Shown here in pieces: positions 1-8,981 of a stretch of 28,927 bases of DNA (its first letter is position 1; every line of letters starts with the position of its first letter). Under the pieces are notes generated by a model. It did not search any database and was not told the DNA's origin. It saw only the letters and a list, made by a program, of their open reading frames with translations. This DNA comes from an uncultured Collinsella sp. (GTDB taxonomy: Bacteria; Actinomycetota; Coriobacteriia; Coriobacteriales; Coriobacteriaceae): positions 1 to 28,927 of the forward strand of contig UQHQ01000025.1 of NCBI GenBank assembly GCA_900540945.1, in the 5' to 3' direction. The translations under genes were made by a program, and so were the position numbers.

Positions 1-2
1 CA

Positions 3-857
3 GCTCGCGCGGGGGGCAGGTTGGTCGGTGGCGTTGCGGCGCCCGCCGATAATGCTGCGCGCTCAACCGTCCCCGGTCCTGCCGACCCCAAGCCCGATTC
101 GTTTGAGCTTGTGTATCCCCAGGCAGTGGGCGTGCGCATGGGCATCTGTCCGTATCCGATGCGTGACTCGTATAGCTACTCATCAATCGCCGCGGCGCTC
201 CATGCCGAGACGGAAGACCGTGCCGCCGAGGCTCGTGTTCCCATGGACGAGGCCGGCGATGATGCGGAGTCGGATGGTTCCGAGATGACGGATGCAGACG
301 TGGCCGCCGTTGAGCCCGCCGGCAACCCTATGGCGCTGGGCTCGGCGTTCCACGCCGCCTGCCAGTGGCTCATCGAGATGGGTGCCGATGCGCTGCCCGC
401 TGCGCGCGCCGATGCGCTGGCGCGTCTGTGGCGCCTGACGCCAGAGCAGCGCGAGCGCTTCGATGTCGCCCTGAATCGCTGGCTCAAGTCGGCGGTCCGT
501 GCCGAGCTGCTTGCCTGGCCGTGCGTTCGCGCCGAGGTGCCGTTCTTTTCGCTGGGCTGCGAGGACGAGGACATCGCTCGCTACGGTGCATATGCCGAAG
601 GCGCCATCGACGCTTTGGCGACGAACCCGGCAGATTCGTCACGCGCGCTGGTCATCGACTACAAGACGGGCGGCACGCCGGATGAGACGCCGGAGCAGCT
701 GCAGGAGAAGCACGCCCTGCAGGCGCGCGTCTACGCTGATGTTCTGCATAAGGCGGGCTTTGAGGCCGTGACCGTCAAGTTCGTCCGCGTGGAGCAGCCG
801 GATCCAACCATCTTCGTCGAACCCGCCGAGCCCCAAGTAGTCACCTATAACTTCTAA
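3..857 (+). CDS. RecB-family PD-(D/E)XK nuclease domain, C-terminal end of a helicase-nuclease (partial)
   Basis: The reading frame is open at the left window edge, so only the last 284 residues are visible and the true start lies outside. The visible part carries the RecB-type nuclease signatures in order: a G-S-x-F-H motif (LGSAFHAAC) with the conserved His, an E-G-x-I-D segment with the first metal-binding Asp, the VIDYKTGG motif with catalytic Asp and Lys, and the downstream QLQEKHALQARVYAD helix that matches the QxxxY motif. This nuclease usually forms the C-terminus of AddA/RecB-like or UvrD-type helicases that process double-strand breaks for recombination. An acidic stretch around nucleotides 245-300 looks like a lineage-specific linker. 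Whether the missing upstream part is an AddA helicase or a stand-alone exonuclease cannot be seen here. Confidence 0.8.
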   Translation, partial: ARAGGRLVGGVAAPADNAARSTVPGPADPKPDSFELVYPQAVGVRMGICPYPMRDSYSYSSIAAALHAETEDRAAEARVPMDEAGDDAESDGSEMTDADVAAVEPAGNPMALGSAFHAACQWLIEMGADALPAARADALARLWRLTPEQRERFDVALNRWLKSAVRAELLAWPCVRAEVPFFSLGCEDEDIARYGAYAEGAIDALATNPADSSRALVIDYKTGGTPDETPEQLQEKHALQARVYADVLHKAGFEAVTVKFVRVEQPDPTIFVEPAEPQVVTYNF

Positions 858-869
858 TCCTCAGATAAC

Positions 870-932
870 TTGCGGTGGAATAGTTCCTGCATTGCGGCCC
901 AGGTGGCCCAAGCGGGAACTATTCCACCGCAA
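870..932. repeat. Long inverted repeat between the nuclease gene and dnaE
   Basis: Two perfectly complementary 18-bp arms (870-887 and 915-932; left arm TTGCGGTGGAATAGTTCC) are separated by 27 bp. Three further inner pairs (888-890 with 912-914, one G-T) extend the stem to 21 bp. There is no T-run on either side, so it is not a standard intrinsic terminator. It may be a REP/MITE-like palindrome or a protected 3' hairpin for the upstream transcript. Confidence 0.8.
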
Positions 933-1033
933 CTGCAAGAGGAGCCGTGTGGGTTTGGCTAGGTTCGGGTGCCGTCCGCGCCGTGCGGTAAAATCGTTCA
1001 GTCAGAACACGAACCCGCATCGGAGCTCATCAC

Positions 1034-4000
1034 ATGGCATTCGTCCATCTGCACAACCACACCGTCTTCTCCATGCTCGACGGCGCAACCCGTATCCAGG
1101 ATATGGTCAACCGCGCCGTAGAGCTGGGCATGCCCGCCGTCGCCATTACCGACCACGGCTACATGTATGGCGTGCCCGACCTGGCGCTGGCCTGCGACGC
1201 CGTCAACCACAACACGCCCGAGTACAAAACCTGGAGCCACGACAAGGCCTTCTTGGAAAAGGACCGCCGCGACGAGCTGGTGGAGCCCGATCCCGAGGAA
1301 AACCCGCGCGAGCATGCCCAGTATGTGAAGGACATGGCCATGTGGGACGAGAAGGGCAACATCGACGAGCTCAAGCCGCCCCTGGTCATCAAACCCATCT
1401 TTGGCTGTGAGGTCTACTTTACGCCGGACGAGACGCTCGCCCGCGACCATAAGCCCGAGCTCTACCACATGATTCTTCTGGCCAAGGACCAGGAGGGCTA
1501 CGTCAACCTGATGCAGACGGTCTCCGAGGCCGCCGTGCAGGGCTTTTACTACAAGCCGCGCGTGACGCTCGACAACCTGCGCCGCCACGCCAAGGGCATG
1601 ATCTGCACCAGCGCCTGCATCGCGGGCATCATTCCCAAGTACATCGACCGCGGTGACATGGAAGGCGCCATCAAGTGGGCCGAGACCTTCCGTGACACCT
1701 TCGACCCCGGCGACTTTTATATCGAGATCCAGGAACACGGCATTACCACCGACAACGGCCTGACCGACGAGCAGATGGACCGCGCGCTCATCGATATTGC
1801 CAAGCAGGTGGGCGTCAAGGTCATCGCCACCAACGACTTCCACTACCTGCGCCGCGAGGACGCGCCCGTGCAGGACGTCATCATGTGCATTGGCATGAAC
1901 GCCAAGGTCGACGACCCCAACCGCATGCGCATGACCGGCTCGGAGTTTTACATGAAGACCGAGGAGGAGATGCGGGCGATGTTCCCGTATTGCCCCGAGG
2001 CCTGCGACAACACGCTCGAGATTGCCGACAAGTGCTATGTGGAGCTGGACTGGGACTCCATCATCCTGCCGCGCTTCCCGTTGCTCGATCCCGGCGAGAC
2101 GCACGAGAGCCAGTTCCGCCGCGAGTGCGAGAAGGGCCTGCGCCAGCACTATGGTGACGATTGGGCCACGCGCGAGATCTGTGGCGTCAACATCAAAGAG
2201 CGCTTTGAGTACGAATACAAGGTCATCTGCGACAAGGGCTTTGCCGCCTACTTTTTGATCGTCGCCGAATACGTGCAATGGGCCAAGGACAACGGCATCG
2301 GCGTCGGTCCTGGCCGTGGCTCGGCAGCCGGCGCTATCGTCGCCTACGCCATGAACATCACCGCGTTTGACCCGCTCGAGAACGGCCTGATGTTCGAGAG
2401 GTTCCTGTCCCCGCAGCGTACCGAGATGCCCGATATCGATATGGACTTCGACGATGAGCGGCGCCTCGAGGTCGTGGAGCACGTTCGCCAGCTCTACGGC
2501 CCCGAGAAGGTCACCCACGTCATCACCTACTCGACCATCAAGGCCAAGCAGGCCATCAACGACGCCGCGCGCGTTCTGGACTACCCGGTCTACATGGGCC
2601 AGCGCCTGTCCAAGATGGTCTCGAGCGATCCCAAGGTCAAGCTCAAGCAAGTACTCGAAAAACAACCCGGCAAAGAGGATCTGTTTAACCCCGACTTTGC
2701 CGAGGCCTATAAAAAGGACGACGACGCCCGCCGCATCATCGACACGGCGCTCTCGATTGAGGGCCTCACCCGTGGCGAGGGCGTGCACGCGTGCGCCGTT
2801 CTGATCTGCCGCGACCCCGTCAACGAGCATGTGCCCACCAAGCTCGACACCAAGGGCGGCGTCGAGATTACCCAGTACGAGGGCCATACCGTTGCCGACA
2901 TGGGCCTGCTCAAGATGGACTTCTTGGGCCTGCGCACGCTGACGGTTATCTCCAAGGCCAAGGCAAACATCAAAAAGAACTTCGGCATCGACATCAAAGA
3001 GGAAGAGATCCCCTTTGACGATCCCGAGATCTTTAAGCTCATGGGTTCCGGCCACACCGCCGGCGTCTTCCAGGTCGAGTCCGCCGGCATGACGGCCACG
3101 ATCAAGAATATGAAGCCCACCGAGTACAAGCACGTCGTGGCATTGATCGCCCTGTACCGCCCGGGCCCGCTGGGCGCCGGCATGGTTTCGTCCTACATCA
3201 ACCGTATGAACGGCAAGGAGCCGGCCGTCTCCTACGACGACCGCCTGGACGACATCCTGGGCGAAACCTACGGCACTATGGTCTACCAGGAGCAGGTTAT
3301 GCTCATCTCCGTCGAGATGTGCGGCTTCTCCAAGGGCGAATCGGACTCGCGTATCCGTAAGCCCGTGGCTAAGAAAAAGATCAAGCTGCTCACGTCGACG
3401 GTGCTCCACTGGGAGGATGGCTCGGACGAGACCACCTACGACCACTGGATGAACGGCGCTATCAAGAACAACTACACGCGCGAGGTCGCCCAGAAGATTT
3501 GGGACGATGTTCTCGAGTTCGCATCTTACGCCTTTAACAAGTCGCACTCCGCTGGCTACGCCATCCTGGTTATGCAGACGGCGTGGCTCAAGGCGCACTA
3601 TCCGCACGAGTACATGGCGGCCGTTCTGACGTCCTACACGGGCAAGACCGACAAGATCGTGCATTACGTCTCGGCGTGCCGTCACGACGGCATCCCCGTG
3701 CTGTCGCCAGATGTCAACGAGTCCGGCACCGAGTTCACGGCTACCAAGGAGGGCGTGCGCTTTGGTCTGGCCGGCATTCGAGGCGTGGGTACCGGCGTGG
3801 CGCAGGCGATTATCGCTGAGCGCGAGGCAGGCGGTCCGTTTAAGACGCTGCACGACTTTGTCGAGCGCGTGGACTCGAGCCAGGCCAACCGTCGCGTGAT
3901 CGAATCGCTCATCAAGGCAGGCGCCTTCGACTCCACGGGCTATCCACGCCGCCAGATGATGCACTTTGTGGACAAGAACAACCCCGAGAACATCATCGAC

Positions 4001-4837
4001 GCCGCGGTAAAGCGCCAGAAGGATCGCGCGAGCGGCCAGACGTCGTTCTTCGATATGTTTGGCGACGTTGAGGGCTCGGGCTTTGAGGTGAGCGTGCCCG
4101 ATCCGGATGGCCAGGAGTGGGACCGCCACCTTAAGCTGAGCCAGGAGAAGGAGGTTCTGGGCATCTATGTCTCGGACCACCCGCTGCGCCCGTTTGAGTA
4201 TGCACTTAGCAAAGCGCGCGACTTCTCGTTCTCGCAGATCGACACCGGCTACGAGGTGCAAAACCCCACGGGCGGTACCATCAACCAGGAGATTCCCGAG
4301 GGCAAGGCGCTGTGGTGGGCCGGTATGGTCTCGAGCGTGTCCAAGCGCGTGACCAAAAACGGCGACCCCATGGGCATCGTGCAGCTCGAGGACATGGAAG
4401 GCGAGGCCACCGTCGTGGTGTTCCCCAAGACCTATAAAGAGGCCGAGGGGTACCTGTACGGCGAGGTCGATCCCGAGACCGGTGCACAGCTGTCCGATGC
4501 GTTTGTGCGCATTAAGGGCAAGCTCGAGCGCTCGGACCGCGGCGACCAGATCATCGCGCAGGAGATTGTGCCGCTTGAGCTCAACGAGGAGAGCAACAAG
4601 CCCAAGGTGTTTGAGGTCATGGTGCCCAACAACCGCTTTAGCCAGGGCAATATGGCGCGTCTTGCCACGGTGCTTACCACCAACCCGGGCGGCGACCGCG
4701 TGGAGATCTTTATCGAGCAGGTGGACGGGCGCGTACTGCGTGCCGAGGTACCGGCCAAGGTCAACGCACGCTCGATTCCGTTGTTGGCAGAGGCAAAGGC
4801 CATCGTGGGCAACCAAGGCAGAGTGACGGTGATCTAA
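1034..4837 (+). CDS. dnaE: DNA polymerase III subunit alpha (replicative polymerase)
   Basis: This is the catalytic subunit of the replicative polymerase, 1267 residues. The N-terminal PHP domain has HLHNHT, ITDHG, YIEIQEHG and TNDFHYL motifs, so its metal-binding residues appear intact and it could proofread. The polymerase active site is visible as PDIDMDF (Asp467, Asp469) and KMDFLGLRTL (Asp629), matching E. coli Asp401, Asp403 and Asp555. The fingers segment ends in FNKSHSAGYA, a helix-hairpin-helix region follows, and an OB fold lies near residues 1090-1140. Two departures from typical DnaE stand out: about 55 extra residues inside the PHP domain (roughly 57-117), and a changed, lengthened stretch after the usual RRAMGKKK motif (here IRKPVAKKK). 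The ATG has GGAG 8 bp upstream. A TAAAAT hexamer at 989-994 is a possible -10 element. Confidence 0.96.
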   Translation: MAFVHLHNHTVFSMLDGATRIQDMVNRAVELGMPAVAITDHGYMYGVPDLALACDAVNHNTPEYKTWSHDKAFLEKDRRDELVEPDPEENPREHAQYVKDMAMWDEKGNIDELKPPLVIKPIFGCEVYFTPDETLARDHKPELYHMILLAKDQEGYVNLMQTVSEAAVQGFYYKPRVTLDNLRRHAKGMICTSACIAGIIPKYIDRGDMEGAIKWAETFRDTFDPGDFYIEIQEHGITTDNGLTDEQMDRALIDIAKQVGVKVIATNDFHYLRREDAPVQDVIMCIGMNAKVDDPNRMRMTGSEFYMKTEEEMRAMFPYCPEACDNTLEIADKCYVELDWDSIILPRFPLLDPGETHESQFRRECEKGLRQHYGDDWATREICGVNIKERFEYEYKVICDKGFAAYFLIVAEYVQWAKDNGIGVGPGRGSAAGAIVAYAMNITAFDPLENGLMFERFLSPQRTEMPDIDMDFDDERRLEVVEHVRQLYGPEKVTHVITYSTIKAKQAINDAARVLDYPVYMGQRLSKMVSSDPKVKLKQVLEKQPGKEDLFNPDFAEAYKKDDDARRIIDTALSIEGLTRGEGVHACAVLICRDPVNEHVPTKLDTKGGVEITQYEGHTVADMGLLKMDFLGLRTLTVISKAKANIKKNFGIDIKEEEIPFDDPEIFKLMGSGHTAGVFQVESAGMTATIKNMKPTEYKHVVALIALYRPGPLGAGMVSSYINRMNGKEPAVSYDDRLDDILGETYGTMVYQEQVMLISVEMCGFSKGESDSRIRKPVAKKKIKLLTSTVLHWEDGSDETTYDHWMNGAIKNNYTREVAQKIWDDVLEFASYAFNKSHSAGYAILVMQTAWLKAHYPHEYMAAVLTSYTGKTDKIVHYVSACRHDGIPVLSPDVNESGTEFTATKEGVRFGLAGIRGVGTGVAQAIIAEREAGGPFKTLHDFVERVDSSQANRRVIESLIKAGAFDSTGYPRRQMMHFVDKNNPENIIDAAVKRQKDRASGQTSFFDMFGDVEGSGFEVSVPDPDGQEWDRHLKLSQEKEVLGIYVSDHPLRPFEYALSKARDFSFSQIDTGYEVQNPTGGTINQEIPEGKALWWAGMVSSVSKRVTKNGDPMGIVQLEDMEGEATVVVFPKTYKEAEGYLYGEVDPETGAQLSDAFVRIKGKLERSDRGDQIIAQEIVPLELNEESNKPKVFEVMVPNNRFSQGNMARLATVLTTNPGGDRVEIFIEQVDGRVLRAEVPAKVNARSIPLLAEAKAIVGNQGRVTVI

Positions 4838-4875
4838 GGGCGACCTTGCTGGTCCGCGCGAGATTGGAGGAAGTG

Positions 4876-7800
4876 ATGGCACGGGGGACGTTTGTGCAGG
4901 CGCTTCGTAAGGAGGCGGCGCTCAGCAGTACCTTTATGAAGGGGCGCTCGCTCATGCTCAACGGTGCCGTGCTGTCGTTTGAGGACTCCGACTCGCGCTT
5001 CTCCAAAAACGTGACTATCGAGGGCTCGGTGCGCGGCTCGCGCGGTGACCTGTACAAGACGCACGTGGCGCTCGACATGGACGAGCACGAGGTGATCGAC
5101 TACGACTGCGATTGCCCCGCTGCCTTCCGCTATTCCGGCATGTGCAAGCACGCCATCGCCACGGCGTTGGCGTATCTGGATGCCAGCGGCGCCGAGCCCG
5201 TCGAGGGCCTGCGCACGCCGGTCCGCACGTTTACGGCACCGCCCGTACAATCCAAACAGCCCACACGCCCCGCGCCCACCGCATCTGCGGTCAACCCCAA
5301 CTTTCCCTTCCCGGCACCCGTCCCCACGAGCCCGAGCCTTGTGGCGGCGCTTTCCGATCTTTCGGACGCGCGCATGGACGAGCTCGTGGCCATGCGTCGC
5401 AAGCTCGCCGGCACCATTGACCCCGATGCGCCCAAAGCGGTGCTGGAGCCCTCGCTGGTGCCGTACTACAATCCGCTGTTTGCCGATCGCTTTAACTGGG
5501 CGCTCGAGTTTCGCATTCGCTGCGGTTCGGTGTCCTACGTGGTTAAGGATATCGACGGCATGGCCGATGCCTATGTGCGCGGCGGTACGTTCTCTTATGG
5601 CAAGAAGCTTACGTTTGTCCATGTGCCCGAGGCTTTCGATGACGTGTCGACAAAGCTGCTCGACTTTATCGCAATGACGGTCGCCTACCTAGGCGATATT
5701 ACGAGCTCGCGCTCGGCATCGTATGACTTTGCCCGCAGCGGCTTTGTCGCCGAGCGTCAGTTGCCGGTATCCGAGTATTCCGTCGTGTCCGTGCTGGACC
5801 TGCTGCGCGGCAGGGCCATGTCCTTTGAGCCCGCTTGGTCGCGGGGGACGACGACGCATCGCTCCTGCGAGGTGGCAGTCGAGCCGTCGCCGCAGGGGGA
5901 GGGCGAAGTCCCGGCTAAGCGCCCGCCGCTTCTTGCCGCCAAGATTGCACCGGCGGCGGGAGGCAGCTACGACTTGCGCCTGCCGGCCGATATGTACTGC
6001 TTTGTCGCGGGCGACGCAGCCTATCTGGTCGATACGCGCCGCGCGCGCCGTACCGACACGGCGTTTGCCCAACATGCGGCGCCGTTCCTTTCGCACTTGT
6101 TGCCCTGCCGCACGCCGGTCCATATCGCCGCCGACCAGGTGGGTGAGTTTTGCCGCATGGCGCTGCCTATCTTGCGCGACTATACCGACCTGACCGCTCC
6201 CGCCGCGCTCGACGCCGTGGCACCTGAGCCGAGTTTTGCCATGGCGATTGGCGTCGACGATGGTCTTGTGACCTGCAAGATTACGGTGACCTACGGCGAT
6301 TGGTCGGCAGATCTCTTTAGTCTTGGTGCTCCGGGCAGTCCCTTCGAAGAACAACGCCCCGGCGTTCCGCCCCGCGATATGGTGGCGGAGTTTCGCGTTA
6401 TGGACACGGCGGCCCTGTACTTCGATTTCTACGAGGGCGGCCTGGCGTTTGAGGAACGCGACGACGCCCGCCTGTTCCACTTGCTGACCGAGGGCCTGTC
6501 TGCCCTGTCCGAGCTGGGCGAGGTCATGCTCAGCGATCGCCTGCGCCAGATCTCGGTACGCCCCGCGCCCAAGCTTTCGGTGCGCGCCACCGTCAAGAGC
6601 AACTTGCTCGACGTCGAACTGGGCGCAAGCGGCCTTTCGGCGGCAGACCTTGCCATCTACCTCGACTCCTACAAGCGCCACCAGACGTTCGCGCGACTTA
6701 CGTCCGGCGACATCGTTCGCCTGGATGAAGGTGCCCGCGCTGCGTTTGGCCTTGCCGAGGACTTGGGCGTCGATGCTGTCGACCTGCTCGACGGCGTGTC
6801 GCTTCCCGCGTCGAGTACCCTTTTTGTCGACAGCATGCTCGAGCGCACGCCGGCGCTCGAGGCTGATCGCGACGCCGCGTTCCGCCGTACCGTCGAGCGC
6901 CTGGACACGCTCGGCAAGATGGACTTTACGGTGCCCGCCTCGCTTAAGGCCACGCTGCGTGGCTACCAGATTGACGGCTACCAGTGGCTCGGCTCGCTTG
7001 AGCATCTGGGCCTTGGCGGCATCTTGGCCGACGATATGGGCCTGGGCAAAACGCTGCAGATGATCGCGCACATTCTGGCGCGCGTGGAGGCGGGGGACAC
7101 CAAGCCCACGCTCGTGATATGTCCCGCGTCGCTCGTGTACAACTGGGCTGCCGAGTTGGAGCGCTTTGCCCCCTCGATTGATGTGTGTGCCATCGTGGGC
7201 GCCAAGGCCCAGCGTCGCGTGCAAATTGCCGGTGCCGCCGAGCACAACGTGGTCGTGACGTCATATGACCTCATGCGCCGCGACATCGACGAATACGTCG
7301 AGCAGGACTTTGCCCGCGTGGTGCTGGACGAAGCCCAGTACATTAAAAACCCGCTCACGCAGGTGGCGCGCGCCGCCAAGCGCCTGCCTGCCGGCGTGCG
7401 CTTTGCCCTGACGGGCACACCCATCGAAAACCGCCTGTCCGAGCTCTGGAGCATCTTCGACTTTTTGATGCCGGGCCTGCTTGGCACGCGCGAATCGTTT
7501 GCCAAGCGTTTCGAAAGCCCGGTCGAGCACGCCGAGGGCGATAGTGCCGCTCGTCTGCAGGCGCTCGTGTCGCCGTTTGTGCTGCGTCGCGTCAAGGAAG
7601 ACGTGGTGGCCGACCTGCCCGAGAAGATCGAGGATACGGTGATGGCGCAGCTTACCGGCGAGCAGCGCAAGCTCTATCTGGCCAACCAAGACCGCATCGC
7701 CCAGCAGGTGCAGCACCGCGAGGCCGGGGAGTTTAAGAAAGACAAGCTCAAGGTGCTTGCCGAACTCACCAAGCTGCGTCAGATCTGCTGCGATCCGCAT

Positions 7801-8349
7801 CTGCACTATGCGGACTACAAGGCGGGAAGCGCCAAGCTCGATACGTGTATGGAGCTCGTCCATGGCGCGCTCGACGGCGGTCATCGCATCTTGCTGTTCA
7901 GCCAGTTTACGGGCATGCTCGATATCATCGGCAAGCGCCTGGCCAAGGAGGACATCGCCTTCCTTAAGCTCACGGGCGCATCTTCTAAAGAGAGTCGCGC
8001 CAAGATGGTTGCGCAGTTCCAGGCGGGCGAGGTGCCGGTGTTCTTGATTTCGCTCAAGGCGGGCGGCGTGGGCCTTAATTTGACGGCTGCCGACGTGGTC
8101 ATCCACTACGACCCGTGGTGGAACGTGGCGGCGCAGGACCAGGCGACCGACCGTGCCCACCGCATTGGCCAGCAGCACACCGTGACCGTGTACAAGCTCA
8201 TCGCCAAGGACACGATCGAGGAACGCATTATGCAGATGCAGGAGTCCAAGCGTGATCTGGTCAACAGTGTGCTCGGCGGCGATGGTATCTCGTCGGCGCT
8301 GTTTACCCGCGAGGATGTTCTGGCGCTGCTCGGCGGCGACGGTCGCTAA
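4876..8349 (+). CDS. SWIM zinc-finger SNF2-family DEAD/DEAH ATPase
   Basis: A Swi2/Snf2-type ATPase of 1157 residues. The SWIM zinc finger near the N-terminus is Cys78-x-Cys80-x9-Cys90-x-His92. A poorly conserved central region of about 500 residues follows and probably corresponds to the SNF2-associated domain of bacterial relatives. The motor contains the Q-motif-like RGYQIDGYQWL, Walker A DDMGLGKT (about 719-726), Walker B DEAQ (818-821), LTGTPIENRLSELWS, LFSQFTGMLD and the terminal motif VI region ending in DRAHRIGQ (about 1092-1099). The chosen ATG has GGAGG with 5-bp spacing; an upstream in-frame TTG at 4846 lacks a site. The gene begins 38 bp after dnaE, so the two are probably co-transcribed, which suggests a chromosome or transcription-complex remodelling role. 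Such bacterial proteins are related to RapA/HepA, but the exact substrate is unknown. Confidence 0.9.
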   Translation: MARGTFVQALRKEAALSSTFMKGRSLMLNGAVLSFEDSDSRFSKNVTIEGSVRGSRGDLYKTHVALDMDEHEVIDYDCDCPAAFRYSGMCKHAIATALAYLDASGAEPVEGLRTPVRTFTAPPVQSKQPTRPAPTASAVNPNFPFPAPVPTSPSLVAALSDLSDARMDELVAMRRKLAGTIDPDAPKAVLEPSLVPYYNPLFADRFNWALEFRIRCGSVSYVVKDIDGMADAYVRGGTFSYGKKLTFVHVPEAFDDVSTKLLDFIAMTVAYLGDITSSRSASYDFARSGFVAERQLPVSEYSVVSVLDLLRGRAMSFEPAWSRGTTTHRSCEVAVEPSPQGEGEVPAKRPPLLAAKIAPAAGGSYDLRLPADMYCFVAGDAAYLVDTRRARRTDTAFAQHAAPFLSHLLPCRTPVHIAADQVGEFCRMALPILRDYTDLTAPAALDAVAPEPSFAMAIGVDDGLVTCKITVTYGDWSADLFSLGAPGSPFEEQRPGVPPRDMVAEFRVMDTAALYFDFYEGGLAFEERDDARLFHLLTEGLSALSELGEVMLSDRLRQISVRPAPKLSVRATVKSNLLDVELGASGLSAADLAIYLDSYKRHQTFARLTSGDIVRLDEGARAAFGLAEDLGVDAVDLLDGVSLPASSTLFVDSMLERTPALEADRDAAFRRTVERLDTLGKMDFTVPASLKATLRGYQIDGYQWLGSLEHLGLGGILADDMGLGKTLQMIAHILARVEAGDTKPTLVICPASLVYNWAAELERFAPSIDVCAIVGAKAQRRVQIAGAAEHNVVVTSYDLMRRDIDEYVEQDFARVVLDEAQYIKNPLTQVARAAKRLPAGVRFALTGTPIENRLSELWSIFDFLMPGLLGTRESFAKRFESPVEHAEGDSAARLQALVSPFVLRRVKEDVVADLPEKIEDTVMAQLTGEQRKLYLANQDRIAQQVQHREAGEFKKDKLKVLAELTKLRQICCDPHLHYADYKAGSAKLDTCMELVHGALDGGHRILLFSQFTGMLDIIGKRLAKEDIAFLKLTGASSKESRAKMVAQFQAGEVPVFLISLKAGGVGLNLTAADVVIHYDPWWNVAAQDQATDRAHRIGQQHTVTVYKLIAKDTIEERIMQMQESKRDLVNSVLGGDGISSALFTREDVLALLGGDGR

Positions 8350-8362
8350 CCGCGCGCGGGAT

Positions 8363-8395
8363 GGGGTTGCCGGGGCGGATAGTACGCGCCGCCCC
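8363..8395 (+). repeat. GC-rich hairpin and copy of a 16-bp repeat after the SNF2 gene
   Basis: The 16-mer GGGGTTGCCGGGGCGG (8363-8378) recurs exactly at 26518-26533 after folD. At this site GGGGCGG (8372-8378) pairs with CCGCCCC (8389-8395), giving a 7-bp hairpin without a T-tract. It could mark the transcript end of the SNF2 gene, though the lack of U residues weakens that reading. Confidence 0.45.
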
Positions 8396-8501
8396 ACCGT
8401 TCCCGCCCGTTATGTGTTCATTTGCCATGCCGTGGATGGTTCGCCTGCCTTTGGGCATAAGAACCATCGAGAACATCGGCACATCAGCAAAGGAGAACAT
8501 C

Positions 8502-8864
8502 ATGGCGAAATTCTTTAAGGACTCCGACGGCAAGCTCATTGCCGCCCTTGGCGACGGCGTTGCGACCCCTGCCGGCTGCACGGAGCTGACGGCAAACACC
8601 GAGGATGCGGCGCACGAGAAGCACGTGCCTGTTGTCGAGATCGAGCGCGACGGCCACGTTATTCGTGCGCGCGTGGGCTCGACGGAGCACCCCATGCTGC
8701 CCGAGCACTACATCGAGTGGATCGCGCTTGAGGCCGAGGGCCGCCTGGAGATCCATTACCTTGAGCCCGGCATGAAGCCCACGACGTTTTTCGCTGGCGG
8801 TTCCAAGACCGGTACCGTCTATGCCTACTGCAACCTGCATGGGCTGTGGTCCGCGACGTTCTAG
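8502..8864 (+). CDS. dfx: Superoxide reductase (desulfoferrodoxin family, no working centre I)
   Basis: A 120-residue cytoplasmic protein expected to reduce superoxide to hydrogen peroxide at a mononuclear Fe(His4Cys) centre, a typical anaerobe defence. All centre II ligands are present: His41 in EKHVP (with the Glu39-Lys40 pair), His63 and His69 in EHPMLPEHYI, and Cys110 and His113 in AYCNLHGLW. The first 35 residues align with the desulforedoxin domain of class I enzymes, but the CxxC pair is replaced by KDSDG and only Cys26 survives, so the rubredoxin-like centre I must be absent. This resembles the class III layout described for Treponema. AGGAG lies 7 bp before the ATG. An upstream ATG-proximal extension to 8361 is open but has no ribosome-binding site. 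A terminator follows at 8911. Confidence 0.92.
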   Translation: MAKFFKDSDGKLIAALGDGVATPAGCTELTANTEDAAHEKHVPVVEIERDGHVIRARVGSTEHPMLPEHYIEWIALEAEGRLEIHYLEPGMKPTTFFAGGSKTGTVYAYCNLHGLWSATF

Positions 8865-8910
8865 GAGCGCGCCCCCGCTCGGGGTATCATAGCTAGCATA
8901 TGCACATGCG

Positions 8911-8942
8911 AGCGCCGGCTGCATTATGCGGCCGGCGCTTTT
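8911..8942 (+). terminator. Intrinsic terminator after the superoxide reductase gene
   Basis: AGCGCCGGC (8911-8919) pairs with GCCGGCGCT (8931-8939). The loop can form three further pairs, and TTTT follows at 8939-8942. Confidence 0.85.
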
Positions 8943-8981
8943 ACTACGACAACGACGATTTACGACGGAAAGGGCTGGGCC

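Noticed and set aside
998..4882. Very long open frame on the minus strand opposite dnaE
   Set aside because: It is the codon-bias shadow of dnaE in GC-rich DNA; it has no ribosome-binding site and a His/Val/Leu/Ala-skewed composition with no recognisable domain.
5689..8397. Long minus-strand open frames opposite the SNF2 gene
   Set aside because: Shadows of a strongly supported gene; Arg/His-rich, without motifs or start signals.
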